Below, piece after piece: positions 33,301-42,436 of a stretch of 64,000 nt of DNA (positions are counted from its first letter, which is position 1; each line of letters opens with the position of its first letter). The notes below the pieces were generated by a model. The model ran no database searches and was not told the origin of the DNA. It worked only from the letters and a program-made list of their open reading frames with translations. A program made the translations under genes and the position numbers. Source of the DNA: Fibrobacter sp. UWB4 (GTDB lineage: Bacteria > Fibrobacterota > Fibrobacteria > Fibrobacterales > Fibrobacteraceae). The stretch is from NCBI RefSeq assembly GCF_002210345.1, contig NZ_MWQI01000001.1, forward strand, positions 620,001 to 684,000, read 5' to 3'.

Positions 33301-33301
33301 T

Positions 33302-33410
33302 CAGGTATGGGGGCGTGCTTCGCACTTTCAGGTCGCTTCGCTTTGGGCTATGGGCGATTCTCATACCCCAAAGGGAACCGAAGGTGACCGACCTCATACC
33401 CCATAGCTGA
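33302..33410 (+). repeat. family A composite repeat, copy 5
   Basis: CAGGTATGGGGGCG, GGTCGCTTCGCTTTGGGC, TCATACCCCAAAGGG, then CCTCATACCCCATAGCTGA. It carries the same arms and core as the other copies. Confidence 0.8.
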
Positions 33411-33415
33411 TTTAC

Positions 33416-33443
33416 TGTCTACTTCCTACTTCTAACTTCCTAC
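33416..33443 (-). repeat. four-heptad array, H2
   Basis: On the minus strand: GTAGGAA, GTTAGAA, GTAGGAA and GTAGACA. It ends 6 bases before the Mur ligase ATG. Confidence 0.8.
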
Positions 33444-33449
33444 TCAATT

Positions 33450-34877
33450 ATGAACGAATCTTACTTCTTTATCGGTGTTGCGGGCGTGGGCATGAGTGCC
33501 ATCGCGCAGTATTTGGTGGGCAAGGGCGTTGCCGTGAGCGGTAGCGACCGTCAGTTTGGCGAGTTCCTGAACGGAAATGCCGAAAAGCCGCTTGTCATGA
33601 GCCAACTCGAAGATTGCGGAATCAAGTGCTTTGCGCAGGATGGTTCCGGCGTTGTCGAAGGCCTTACCGCAGTTGTGGTGAGCACCGCTATTGAAAATTC
33701 GAATCCGGATTTGAAGCGCGCGAAGGAACTTGGCGTTCCGGTGATGCACCGCAGCGAAATGCTCGCGAAGATTTCGAAGGAAGCGCGCACGATTGCTGTT
33801 TCGGGCACGAGCGGAAAGTCAACGGTGACCGCGATGATTTACCACATCTTGGAATACGCTGGACTCCAGCCGTCCGTGATGACGGGTGCAGGTCTTGTAA
33901 ACTTGCAGGCTCAGGGCAAGATTGGCAATGCTGTGAGTGGCAAGGGTGAATGGCTCGTTGCCGAAGTCGATGAAAGCGATGGAACGCTTGTTCGCTATGA
34001 ACCGGAAATTGGCGTCATTTTGAATATCGACAAAGACCACAAGGAAATCTCTGAACTTGAACAAATTTTCCTCAAGTTCAGCCAGAACGTCTTGAGCGCA
34101 GGCCACATCTTGATTGTGAACGATGCGCATCCGCTTGCAAAGAAGTTCAGCGCAGGCCGTGAATTTGACTTTGGCTATGAAAGTTATGTGAGCGTCCAGG
34201 GAATTGACTTTAAGTCGGTCGGAACGCATATCCAGTTCCGTGTTCGCCATGGCAATGAACTTGTGAAGTTCGAAATTCCGCTGCCAGGCAAGCACAATAT
34301 GGAAAATGCCTTGGCTGCGACTGCTGCTGCGCTCCGTGCAGGCGTTTCGCTCCACACATGCGCCGATGCGCTTTCGTCTTTCCCGGGCGTGTTCCGCCGT
34401 CACCAGATTCTTGGAACGTTCAACGGTATCACGCTTGTTGATGACTTTGCTCACAATCCGGCAAAGATTGCCGCGAGCATCAAGAGCGCCCAGGACTTTA
34501 CCGAAGGCCGCGTGATTGCTTGGTTCCAGCCGCATGGCTTTGGTCCGACGCGATTCTTGCGCAAGGACTTGGTGGACTTTATCGCCAAAACGCTCCGCCC
34601 GATGGACATGGATTTTGACCGCAAGAACGATGTGATGTTCTTCAGCGAAATCTATTACGCTGGCGGAACGGTCACGCGTGACATTAGCGCAGGCGACCTT
34701 GCGGATGACTTGATTCTCAAGGGCTGCGAAGCGATTTACATTGCCGACCGCAACGAGTGCGCGAAGAAAATGCTAGAATATGCAGAGCCTGGCGATACGA
34801 TTTTGCTGATGGGGGCAAGGGATCCTAGCTTAAAGGAATATGCATGTTACGTCAAACAACTTTTAGAAGATCGATAA
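33450..34877 (+). CDS. Mur ligase, MurC/Mpl-like
   Basis: The 475-residue three-domain ligase has an N-terminal Rossmann-type FIGVAGVGMSAIAQYL, the ATP loop AVSGTSGKSTVTAM, EVDESDGTL, ILNIDKDHKE, HNMENALAATAAAL and VDDFAHNPAKI. The UDP-binding domain is of MurC/Mpl type. The ATP loop has Ser in place of the usual His and Thr of GTHGKTT. It probably adds L-Ala (MurC) or a recycled peptide (Mpl) to UDP-MurNAc; the two cannot be separated here. A second, decayed copy of its last 21 codons lies 176 bases downstream. Confidence 0.83.
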   Translation: MNESYFFIGVAGVGMSAIAQYLVGKGVAVSGSDRQFGEFLNGNAEKPLVMSQLEDCGIKCFAQDGSGVVEGLTAVVVSTAIENSNPDLKRAKELGVPVMHRSEMLAKISKEARTIAVSGTSGKSTVTAMIYHILEYAGLQPSVMTGAGLVNLQAQGKIGNAVSGKGEWLVAEVDESDGTLVRYEPEIGVILNIDKDHKEISELEQIFLKFSQNVLSAGHILIVNDAHPLAKKFSAGREFDFGYESYVSVQGIDFKSVGTHIQFRVRHGNELVKFEIPLPGKHNMENALAATAAALRAGVSLHTCADALSSFPGVFRRHQILGTFNGITLVDDFAHNPAKIAASIKSAQDFTEGRVIAWFQPHGFGPTRFLRKDLVDFIAKTLRPMDMDFDRKNDVMFFSEIYYAGGTVTRDISAGDLADDLILKGCEAIYIADRNECAKKMLEYAEPGDTILLMGARDPSLKEYACYVKQLLEDR

Positions 34878-34903
34878 GCGCACATCAGGTTGTGAGCCGA
34901 AAG

Positions 34904-34976
34904 CGACTCGTATTAACGAGTCGTGTCGGCGAGAGCACGAGCCTGATTAAGTTTAATGAAGGCGAAAGGCTCGTGC
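34904..34976. repeat. two strong hairpins between murC-like gene and its duplicated end
   Basis: CGACTCGT and ACGAGTCG pair around ATTA (34904-34923). GCACGAGCCT and AGGCTCGTGC pair around 22 bases (34935-34976). Both stems are perfect. Confidence 0.75.
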
Positions 34977-34987
34977 GGTCTTATCAG

Positions 34988-35053
34988 GGCGCGCGAGACC
35001 CGAGTTTGCAGGAATTCGCTCGCTCGGTAAAGCAACTTTTGGAAAATCGTTAA
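34988..35053 (+). pseudogene. remnant of a duplicated Mur ligase 3' end
   Basis: Translated in frame this reads GARDPSLQEFARSVKQLLENR and stop, against GARDPSLKEYACYVKQLLEDR and stop at the end of the intact gene. The similarity continues past the stop (TAAGCGCA, then TCAGG). The two copies are 176 bases apart. There is no start for the remnant, so it is not a gene. Confidence 0.82.
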
Positions 35054-35118
35054 GCGCATCAGGATCGTGCGGTCGTGTTAGAGTCGTGTGGTCCTGTCAA
35101 AAATAGGGGAAAATTGCA

Positions 35119-36375
35119 ATGGACAAAAAGACTATTCTAAAATCCGTTTTCTTTGATGGCGCAAAGCGCGACATCTTGATTGTCGGTAATCTCTTTGAAA
35201 AGGTCACGCGTCCGCTTGAACATGCCGATTACGAAGGCGCTGAAATTGTTGATTGCTCGCATTTTGCCATTATGCCTGCATTTTACAACGGCCATACGCA
35301 TGCTGCAATGAGCTTGTTGCGCGGCTTTGCTGATGACATGGAACTCCACAAGTGGCTCAATGAATACATTTGGCCGACTGAAGCAAAACTCACGGCTGAC
35401 GATATCGCTGTCGGTAGCCGCTTGGCGATTCTCGAAATGATCAAGTCGGGATCGGTTTTCTTTGCGGATATGTACTGGCATCGTGAACAAACTGCACTAG
35501 CTGTCGAAGATATGGGAATCCGTGCGGCGATTGGCGTTACGTTTGCAGAACCGCTGATGTCTAGGGATGCTTGGGCGAAGAACGTTGAATTCTTGAAAAA
35601 TCACACGGGCGAATCGGAACGTGTACAGCTCGTAGTAATGCCTCATGCTGTTTATACAGTGGGCGAGGAAAAAACGGCTGAATTGATTGAGCTTGCTCAT
35701 GCCGAAAACTACAAGATTCATACTCATTTGTCCGAAACGACAACCGAAGTCAAGAATTGCGAGGAAAAGTTCAAGTGTACTCCGGTGGAATTCTGGAAGC
35801 GCTTGGGCGGCTTGAATTCGAATTTCTCTGCAGCGCACTGTACGCATTTCACGGCTTCTGACCGCAAGATTTTTGCGGAATCAGGTGCAACCGCGATTCT
35901 GAATCCGTGCTCCAACATGAAGTTGAATAGCGGTATTCCGCAGGTTGCCGAAATGATCAAGGACGGCATGAAGCTTGGCCTTGGCACGGATGGAGATTCG
36001 TCGAACAACAATCTCGACATGCAAGAAGAAATGAAGACGATTGCACTCCTCGCGAAGTATCTTGGGACTGCGGAAACGCTCCCGGCCGAAGAGGCTCTCA
36101 AGATGGCAACTTACAATGTCGCGCAGTTCTTTGGAATCAATGCTGGCCGCATTGCGGAAGGCTATCATGCGGATTGCTTGCTCATAGACTTGAACAACGA
36201 ACGCATGGTGCCGTGCTACAACATCTATAGCAACTGGGTTTATTCAGCAAATTCTAGTGCAATTGATTCCGTGATGTGCAATGGCAAGTTCGTGATGCGC
36301 GGTCGCCATGTCGATGGGGAAGAAGAAATCCTCCGCAATGCTCGTGAATGCGCCGCCCGCCTCGCTTCCAAATAG
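35119..36375 (+). CDS. MtaD-like amidohydrolase (5'-methylthioadenosine/SAH deaminase type)
   Basis: The 418-residue metal-dependent hydrolase shows PAFYNGHTHAAMSLLRGFADDM, WPTEAKLT, THLSETTTE, SAAHCTHFT and GTDGDSSNNNLDM, the metal and substrate motifs of the MtaD/SAH deaminase group. It likely deaminates methylthioadenosine, S-adenosylhomocysteine or adenosine, in purine or methyl-cycle salvage. Length is typical. It is preceded by TAGGGGAAAATTGCAATG, a fair ribosome-binding region. Confidence 0.87.
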   Translation: MDKKTILKSVFFDGAKRDILIVGNLFEKVTRPLEHADYEGAEIVDCSHFAIMPAFYNGHTHAAMSLLRGFADDMELHKWLNEYIWPTEAKLTADDIAVGSRLAILEMIKSGSVFFADMYWHREQTALAVEDMGIRAAIGVTFAEPLMSRDAWAKNVEFLKNHTGESERVQLVVMPHAVYTVGEEKTAELIELAHAENYKIHTHLSETTTEVKNCEEKFKCTPVEFWKRLGGLNSNFSAAHCTHFTASDRKIFAESGATAILNPCSNMKLNSGIPQVAEMIKDGMKLGLGTDGDSSNNNLDMQEEMKTIALLAKYLGTAETLPAEEALKMATYNVAQFFGINAGRIAEGYHADCLLIDLNNERMVPCYNIYSNWVYSANSSAIDSVMCNGKFVMRGRHVDGEEEILRNARECAARLASK

Positions 36376-36400
36376 CGATGCGGCGTCCTGCCGCCGCTTT

Positions 36401-36428
36401 GTCATGCCCGACGTGATCGGGCATCTCC
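36401..36428 (+). repeat. family P palindrome
   Basis: GTCATGCCCGA, CGTGA, TCGGGCATCTCC. The arms ATGCCCGA and TCGGGCAT pair perfectly. Confidence 0.8.
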
Positions 36429-36434
36429 TTTTTT

Positions 36435-36474
36435 GTCATCCTGAGCGAAGTGCGTAGCACGAAGTCGAAGGATC
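36435..36474 (+). repeat. family B repeat
   Basis: GTCATCCTGAGCG, AAGTGCGTAGCACG, AAGTCGAAGGATC. The middle has a GTGC-GTA-GCAC hairpin tip. It directly follows a P copy. Confidence 0.85.
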
Positions 36475-36490
36475 TAGTCAAATCTTGTAT

Positions 36491-37225
36491 TTACTTCTTA
36501 GCAGTACTTGAAGAATTTGTCGATGAACTAGACTTGCTTTCTTCAAACGTCTTGACTGCGGCATCCTTAGCAGCGATAGCGGCGTCTTTGGCCTTCTCGG
36601 CTGTTTCGCTAACTTTATTTGAGAGGCTGTCCGCTGCGTTTTTGACGGCGGCCTTTGCACTATCGGCGGCTTGTTCCGTTGAACCTTTTGCTTTGTCTGT
36701 AATGGTCTTTGTAAGTTCGCTTGCTTTTTCTTTAGCCATCTTGCGGAGATTAACTTCATCAGAGGAGTATCCCATGGCTTCAAGAGAAGACTTGTAAAGG
36801 CCGTAGGCTACGGCTTCGTTTCTCAGTGATTTCAGTTTTCCTTCGACGGGAAGCAAGTGTAAAATGGTAAGCAATACAAAGCAGACCACAGTTGCCTTGA
36901 TGATGCCGAATACCATTCCGAGAATGCGGTTCGTCTTTCCGACGATTGTGTTCTTGATGGAATCGCCGACAACATGGCCGATAAACGAAAATAAAAGGAA
37001 TGGAATTAGAAAACCGATGCTTGTGCAGATGAGGCGCGCCGCGAAATCTCCAAAGGCAAAGTTGCGCACGAAAAAATCGCCAAAAAGATCTTGGGCAAAG
37101 TAGGCGCCTAAAATTGCTGCCACCCAACCGCAAAGCTTAAACACGCTGCTTAATAGTCCACGCCATAAGCCGATGACACTGAACACGAGTAAGCAAGCCG
37201 CGCATGCTATATCTATCCAATTCAT
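36491..37225 (-). CDS. CvpA family membrane protein with amphipathic tail
   Basis: The 244-residue protein has four hydrophobic segments of the CvpA/colicin V production family (WIDIACAACLLVFSVIGLWRGLL start, GFLIPFLLFSFIGHVVGD, GMVFGIIKATVVCFVLLTIL). After residue 150 there is a long Ala/Lys/Glu-rich helix-forming tail of 11-mer-like repeats (KAKDAAIAAKDAAVKT) ending in a Ser-rich stretch. The tail is unusual for CvpA. Role unknown; the gene follows a Ser/Thr kinase by 12 bases and is probably last in the nadB-kinase-cvpA operon. Confidence 0.85.
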   Translation of the reverse strand: MNWIDIACAACLLVFSVIGLWRGLLSSVFKLCGWVAAILGAYFAQDLFGDFFVRNFAFGDFAARLICTSIGFLIPFLLFSFIGHVVGDSIKNTIVGKTNRILGMVFGIIKATVVCFVLLTILHLLPVEGKLKSLRNEAVAYGLYKSSLEAMGYSSDEVNLRKMAKEKASELTKTITDKAKGSTEQAADSAKAAVKNAADSLSNKVSETAEKAKDAAIAAKDAAVKTFEESKSSSSTNSSSTAKK

Positions 37226-37237
37226 TGGACAAATCCT

Positions 37238-38287
37238 CTAGATAGCTAACTGCACACCGATAAATGCGATGGCTGCAACTACCACTCCTAGTAAAAATCC
37301 TATTCCATACTTAAATGTAGTTTTTTGCGGCTTCGGAGACATCACAGAATCGACCGGTTGGTCTTCATTTACCGTATCGGCCCATTCGGCGATGTAGGGG
37401 GTCATGTCGCGCGGGTATTCCCTCATGAGGTCGGCAAGCTCGTTGGCGGCGTCGCAGGCCGAGGACGGGCGCTTGCTTGCACGTTTATTGAGCAGCTTCA
37501 AGACGAACTTGCGGAGCGGCTTGGGAACATCGTTCGGGAAGACTTCTGGCTTGAACTTCATCTTGAGGATGTTTTCGCGCGTTTCTTCGAAGTCCTTGCC
37601 TCGGAAAAGGTTCTCGCCGATGAGCATTTCGCAGGCGATGATGCCTACGCTAAAGAGGTCGCTTGCGTAGTTGACCTTTTCGCCCATGATCTGTTCGGGA
37701 CTCATGTAGGCGGCGGTACCGATGATGCAGCCTGTCTGCGTAAGTTCCTTGCCGATTTCGAGTGGCGTATCCGTGTGGGCGATGCCAAAGTCCAGGAGGC
37801 GAACACGACCGTCTTTGTCAATCATCATGTTTGCGGGCTTCAAGTCGCGGTGGGTGACACCGTTTCTATGGGCATGGCTGAGTGCGCTCAGGAGTTCGTA
37901 TAAAATGGTCTCAACAACCCAGATGGGCGGTCGCTTGTTCCTGAGTAGCAAGTCTTTGAGGCTTGAACCTTGTACATACTCCATCGACATCGTATAATTG
38001 CCGTCGCTGTCTTTCCAGAGGGCATACGGCTGGATGATGTTTGGATGATTCAGGTGGGCGAGGATGCTCCCTTCTTGCAGGAATCTCTTGATGTAGATGT
38101 CCTGCTGGTTCAGGTTGATGTTGAGCCTTTTCGCTACGACGAGCCTGTCGAGGGACGGGTCCCTGCAAAGCCATAGACTGCCCATGGCTCCGCTATTGAG
38201 AGCTTGTATTGGCTTGTATCCGCCTATTTTAGACGGAAGCTGATCTTTGACTTTCTTTCTGGACTGTGTTGCCTTGACCTCTTCCAT
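37238..38287 (-). CDS. membrane-anchored Ser/Thr protein kinase
   Basis: The 349-residue Hanks-type kinase has a glycine loop (LNSGAMGSLW), the ATP Lys53 (VVAKRL), the catalytic HRDLKPANM at 146, DFG at 166-168, the activation segment with GTAAYMSPEQIMG, and a C-terminal membrane anchor (residues about 327-347: GIGFLLGVVVAAIAFIGVQL). The kinase domain is cytoplasmic and there is no large external sensor domain. It is in an operon with nadB (upstream) and the cvpA-like gene (downstream), which may indicate a substrate. Confidence 0.93.
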   Translation of the reverse strand: MEEVKATQSRKKVKDQLPSKIGGYKPIQALNSGAMGSLWLCRDPSLDRLVVAKRLNINLNQQDIYIKRFLQEGSILAHLNHPNIIQPYALWKDSDGNYTMSMEYVQGSSLKDLLLRNKRPPIWVVETILYELLSALSHAHRNGVTHRDLKPANMMIDKDGRVRLLDFGIAHTDTPLEIGKELTQTGCIIGTAAYMSPEQIMGEKVNYASDLFSVGIIACEMLIGENLFRGKDFEETRENILKMKFKPEVFPNDVPKPLRKFVLKLLNKRASKRPSSACDAANELADLMREYPRDMTPYIAEWADTVNEDQPVDSVMSPKPQKTTFKYGIGFLLGVVVAAIAFIGVQLAI

Positions 38288-38309
38288 GCTGCCCTATATA
38301 GAAAATGAT

Positions 38310-39890
38310 TTATTTCTTGTCGCTCAGGTAAATGCTCTGGTGCTTCGTCTTCGGATCCTGATTCGGGTAGTCGAGGATGTAGTGAAGCCCGCGAGATTCC
38401 TTGCGACGGAGGGCGGCGATGAGGATCATCTTGGAAACCTGGAGTGCGTTCAGGAATTCAAGGAAGTGCAAGTTTTCTGTTTCTTTGTTCTTGATGGCGG
38501 TATCGACATCTTTCTGGAGTTCTTCGATGACCTTGAGTCCCTGATTGAGGCCAGCAACGGTACGGACAATGCCGCAGTGCGTCCACATCATGTCCTGGAG
38601 CATCTTCTTGCGCTTCTTCCAGTAGGCAGCCTTTGCGAAGCTGACGGTCTCTTTCTTGGACTTGGGTGCGGTGAATTTGTCCTTAGTGATGCCGCTCTTT
38701 TCGATATCATCGACGGCGCGGATGGCAAACACGACGCTTTCCAGGAGCGAGTTCGAGGCGAGACGGTTTGCCCCGTGAACGCCGGTTGCTGCTACTTCGC
38801 CGCAAGCATAGAGTCCCTTGATTTCGGTGCGGGACCAGGTATCGACGAGAACGCCGCCGCACATGTAGTGCGCTGCCGGAACGACCGGGATCCATTCCTT
38901 CGTGATGTCGATGCCTGCATCCATGCATTTAGAATAAATGTGCGGGAAGTGGCTCTTGATGTCCTTTGGCGTACGGCCAGAGAGGTCGATAAACATGTGG
39001 TCCTTGCCGAGACGCTGCATTTCGCTGTGGATCGCGCGAGCGACAATGTCACGCGGGGCGAGGGAGTGCAGCGGATGCACTTGGTTCATGAATTCTTCGC
39101 CCTTGTCGTTCTTTAGGATGCCGCCGAAACCGCGCACTGCTTCGGAGATGAGGAACGGCTTCTTGAACTTCGGTGCGTACAAGCTAGTGGGGTGGAACTG
39201 CATGAACTCGATGTCCTGGAGGGCGGCTCCTGCGCGGGCTGCGATTGCCATGCCGTCGCCACAGCTGTCGGGCGGGCAGACGGTGTACTGCCAAATGCGG
39301 CCTGCACCACCTGTCGAAAGAATTGTTGCCTTGGCGTAGATGCTTTCGACTTCTCCAGACTTCTGGTGGATAATCTTTGCACCGACGCAGCGCTTGTTCT
39401 TGCCTTCGCCTTCGCAAATCAAGTCCTTGATATAGCAGTTTTCAAGGTAGTTGATGTTCTTCTGTTCGTGAAGCTTGCAGAGGAGGGCGCGCATGATCTC
39501 TTTACCGGTGAGGTCAGCGGCGTGCAAAATGCGGTGGTGGCTGTGTCCGCCTTCGAGGTGAAGGTCGAACTGCGACTTGTCTTCGGGCGACGGTGTGAAC
39601 TGGACGCCCCACTTGACGAGCTGCTTGATGGTCGAAGGACCGCTCTTGGTGAGGATGTTGACGGGTTCCTTTTTGCAGAGGCCGGCTCCCGCTTCGAGAG
39701 TGTCTGCGATGTGGAATTCAAACTTGTCTGTCTTTTCGGTAACGGTAGCGATTCCGCCCTGGGCGTAGTTTGATGAACCGTCCGGTTTTGCTCCTTTGGT
39801 TAGGATAACTACGTGGAAACCTTTTTCTGCCGCGTGGAGAGCTGCGCTCAATCCAGAAATGCCGGCACCCAGAACCAAAATATCGTACAT
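38310..39890 (-). CDS. nadB: L-aspartate oxidase
   Basis: The 526-residue FAD enzyme converts L-aspartate to iminoaspartate, the first step of NAD synthesis. Visible features: N-terminal GAGISGLSAALHAA, SSNYAQGGIA, GGHSHHRILHA, the FAD/substrate loop SRTEIKGLYACGEVAATGVHGANRLASNSLLE and a helical C-terminal domain. I start at ATG 39890, after GGAG; an in-frame TTG four codons upstream is less likely. It leads the kinase-cvpA operon. No nadA or nadC neighbour is seen here. Confidence 0.95.
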   Translation of the reverse strand: MYDILVLGAGISGLSAALHAAEKGFHVVILTKGAKPDGSSNYAQGGIATVTEKTDKFEFHIADTLEAGAGLCKKEPVNILTKSGPSTIKQLVKWGVQFTPSPEDKSQFDLHLEGGHSHHRILHAADLTGKEIMRALLCKLHEQKNINYLENCYIKDLICEGEGKNKRCVGAKIIHQKSGEVESIYAKATILSTGGAGRIWQYTVCPPDSCGDGMAIAARAGAALQDIEFMQFHPTSLYAPKFKKPFLISEAVRGFGGILKNDKGEEFMNQVHPLHSLAPRDIVARAIHSEMQRLGKDHMFIDLSGRTPKDIKSHFPHIYSKCMDAGIDITKEWIPVVPAAHYMCGGVLVDTWSRTEIKGLYACGEVAATGVHGANRLASNSLLESVVFAIRAVDDIEKSGITKDKFTAPKSKKETVSFAKAAYWKKRKKMLQDMMWTHCGIVRTVAGLNQGLKVIEELQKDVDTAIKNKETENLHFLEFLNALQVSKMILIAALRRKESRGLHYILDYPNQDPKTKHQSIYLSDKK

Positions 39891-40365
39891 GAGATACTCC
39901 AAAGGAATTGATGTATTTTTTTATGTCCAATAAATAGAAAAAATAGGCTTCACTTGCAAAGTATTTTTATTGAAATTCAAGAAAGAAGTTTATGCGGGCG
40001 GGGCCCCAGCTCGGAGTTGACGCCTACGGCGTCAGCGGCTTCACTCGGTTATGCCGGTCTGCAAGCAGCCCGTCGCAACACTCGTTTTGCGCGCTACTGC
40101 GAAGAAAATACCTTGGCCGACGCTTTTATTCTAACGATAACAACTTGTTATTTTTATTCGAAAAAAATTACGTTAAAGCGTTTAGTAATAGTTTTTTTTG
40201 AAGAAAGATTGCTTGAACATCCATTCTATTGAAATTCATAGTTATAGATGCAAAAAAAATAGGGCTTTTCGGCATTATATTTGGCTTGTAATTTCGATAA
40301 AATAAAATGCAAACATTTTTTTTTGCTATTTTTCGGTGCGACAAAATTTTAATGGAGTTGTCTCT
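39891..40365. other. AT-rich intergenic region with one family C repeat
   Basis: Between nadB (minus) and ppiD (plus). The left part holds family C copy 1. The rest, from about 40110, is AT-rich with several TATAAT-like stretches, likely the ppiD promoter. Short open frames across the repeat translate repeat DNA and are not genes. Confidence 0.6.
39994..40104 (+). repeat. family C repeat (111 bp), copy 1
   Basis: It starts GCGGGCGGGGCCCCAGCTC, contains the perfect hairpin TGACGCC-TAC-GGCGTCA, then GCGGCTTCACTCGG, and ends GCTACTGCGAAG. It is about 88 percent identical by eye to the copy at 42653, equal in length and orientation. Confidence 0.85.
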
Positions 40366-42297
40366 ATGTTAACCTGGATTAATGAAAAAGCCAAGTGGGT
40401 AATTGTGATCTTTGCCGCCGGTATCGCCATCGGTCTTCTCGCCATGGACCGTGTTCCGGATCAGGGACGTAGCTATCCTATCGGCATTGTCAACGACACC
40501 AAGATTTCTTACACGGACTTTGATTCTCGCGTGAAGATGATCGTGCAGAATCAGTACCAGAACCAGCACTTGGACGACGAACAGTACTCCCAGCTCCGCG
40601 CTCAGGTGTTCTCCAGCTTCGTTCGTCAGGCTCTCTTTGCTGAACAGTACGAAAAGGCCGAACTGAGTGCCTCGGTTGCCGAACTCAAGAACGAGTTCAA
40701 GCGCAATTCCGATGCTGTCCGCGCACGTTTGGTCCAGGAAGCTCAGGCTCACCTCTATGCTATCCAGCAGCAGGCTACTTCTCAGGAAGACCTGATCCAG
40801 CGCTCTCAGGCTTACCTCAGCTCTTTGCCGAAGTTCCTCACGGACACGACTTTCAACAAGGCTGATTACGATGCTTGGATTGAAACTCCGGCCGCATACC
40901 GCTGGAACTCCATGCTCATGCTCGAAGACGAAATGAAGAACAACACTATTCCGGCTCGTCAACTTCAGACGCTGGTCGGCGCTTCTGTCCATCCGACTTC
41001 TCTTGAAGCCAAGTGGAGCGTTGAACGTCGCATGACGGATTACGAACTGCAGGTGGCGGTTGCTCCGAGTTCTGCATTTGTTGTGGATTCCAATTCCGTG
41101 GATAGCGTGATGGTCGCTGGCTACTTCAATGCTCATATTGATAGCTTCTTTGTTAAGAATGACGCTGCCCAGTTCCAGTATGTTTCCCTCCCGGTCGAAG
41201 CTACTGCCGCTGATGACGCTAGCATTCGCGAATACGCTATGACGCTTTACTACCAGCTCACGGACTCCTCTTCCGCTACGACATTCGAAGACATGGCTCG
41301 CGTTTCTTCTGAAGATCCGGGCAGTGCTGAAAAGGGCGGTATCTTGAGCGAAGATTTCGTTGGCCGTGGCACTTACGTGAAGCCGTTCGAAGACGCTGCT
41401 TTTGCTCTTGATTCCGGCAAGATTTCTGAACCGGTCCGTTCCCAGTTCGGTTACCACATCATCAAGTCTTACGGTAATGTAAAGAATGCCAAGGGTGAAG
41501 TTGAAAAGGTCAAGGTTGGCCACATCCTCCTCACTGTTACGGCTTCTTCCAATACAATCGATAGCCTCGAAAAGATCCTCACCAACATCAAGAAGGATGT
41601 CGATGCTGGCTCTGACTTGCTCACCGAAGCTCAGGCTCGTGGTCTTGAAGTCAAGACTTCTGAATGGGTTTCTCGTGATGGCAACATTGCTGCATTTGGC
41701 TACCTCAAGGGTCTTGCTTCTTTCGCTTGGCCGAACGAAAACCTCCCGAAGGAAGAAAGCGAAATTTCTGGTGTGCTCAGAAACAACAAGTGGGTTGTCA
41801 TTGCCAAGAAGGTTGGTGCATTTAAGGCTGGCGAACGTAGCCTCGCTCTCTACTACAATGACATCAAGGAAACGCTCCTCAAGCAGAAGGCTGGCAAGGC
41901 TGCCGAAGTCTACTTGAACTCTGTCGCCGCCCAGGTCAAGGCTTGGAATCCGGCTGATACGGCTGCCAAGATTGAAAAGATCGAACTTGAAACCAAGAAT
42001 GCTTCTGTTGACGGCTTTGTTCCGGGCTTTGGCTACGGCAATGCTCAGATCGCACGAGTTGTGGGCAAGGCTAAGGCTGGCGAATGGACTGCTCCGGTTG
42101 TCGCCGAAAACGGCGCCGTGATGGTCAAGGTCGTATCCAAGAAGACTCCGTCTGTTGAAGAAGTTGAAGACGCCATCAAGCAGGATGTCGAAAACTCCTA
42201 CCGCTTTGGCGTGATGACCGCTTTCAACGACTACGTGACGACTCTTGAAGCTTCTACGCCGGTCAAGAGCAATCTCGACCTCTTCTACAGAGACTAG
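40366..42297 (+). CDS. ppiD: PpiD-type periplasmic peptidyl-prolyl isomerase/chaperone
   Basis: The 643-residue protein starts at ATG 40366 (TGGAG upstream); an in-frame GTG at 40336 is rejected. One N-terminal membrane anchor ([17 protein letters not shown]) is followed by a SurA_N/PpiD helical region and a parvulin-like domain, with [21 protein letters not shown] and [10 protein letters not shown], and a second weaker isomerase-like segment after VGHILLT. It is an inner-membrane chaperone for exported proteins. Codon use is biased (AAG, CTC, GAA), suggesting good expression. The TAG stop overlaps a heptad array. Confidence 0.87.
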   Translation: MLTWINEKAKWVIVIFAAGIAIGLLAMDRVPDQGRSYPIGIVNDTKISYTDFDSRVKMIVQNQYQNQHLDDEQYSQLRAQVFSSFVRQALFAEQYEKAELSASVAELKNEFKRNSDAVRARLVQEAQAHLYAIQQQATSQEDLIQRSQAYLSSLPKFLTDTTFNKADYDAWIETPAAYRWNSMLMLEDEMKNNTIPARQLQTLVGASVHPTSLEAKWSVERRMTDYELQVAVAPSSAFVVDSNSVDSVMVAGYFNAHIDSFFVKNDAAQFQYVSLPVEATAADDASIREYAMTLYYQLTDSSSATTFEDMARVSSEDPGSAEKGGILSEDFVGRGTYVKPFEDAAFALDSGKISEPVRSQFGYHIIKSYGNVKNAKGEVEKVKVGHILLTVTASSNTIDSLEKILTNIKKDVDAGSDLLTEAQARGLEVKTSEWVSRDGNIAAFGYLKGLASFAWPNENLPKEESEISGVLRNNKWVVIAKKVGAFKAGERSLALYYNDIKETLLKQKAGKAAEVYLNSVAAQVKAWNPADTAAKIEKIELETKNASVDGFVPGFGYGNAQIARVVGKAKAGEWTAPVVAENGAVMVKVVSKKTPSVEEVEDAIKQDVENSYRFGVMTAFNDYVTTLEASTPVKSNLDLFYRD

Positions 42298-42336
42298 TCT
42301 TTAGTTAATGGTTATTGGTCAGTAGTCATTAGAGAT
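42295..42336 (+). repeat. heptad array, H3
   Basis: Units TAGTCTT, TAGTTAA, TGGTTAT, TGGTCAG, TAGTCAT and TAGAGAT. The first supplies the ppiD stop codon. It faces the inverted array at 42354. Confidence 0.75.
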
Positions 42337-42353
42337 GTTTTCTAAAATCATTC

Positions 42354-42388
42354 AACTAATGACTAACGGCTAATCGCTAAGAACTAGA
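42354..42388 (-). repeat. heptad array, H3, inverted
   Basis: Units AACTAAT, GACTAAC, GGCTAAT, CGCTAAG and AACTAGA. With 42295 it could form a long hairpin after ppiD. Confidence 0.7.
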
Positions 42389-42436
42389 TTCTAGTAAATG
42401 CGGCGAAGCTGCTCTGCAACTCTTAACTAAAATCAG

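Noticed and set aside
34844-35053. 69-codon gene after the Mur ligase
   Set aside because: It begins inside the Mur ligase end in another frame and then joins the duplicated 3' remnant. The mixed origin and lack of start make it a pseudogene.
39954-40232. 92-codon frame across family C copy 1
   Set aside because: It is repeat DNA; the matching frame in copy 2 is not preserved in the same way.
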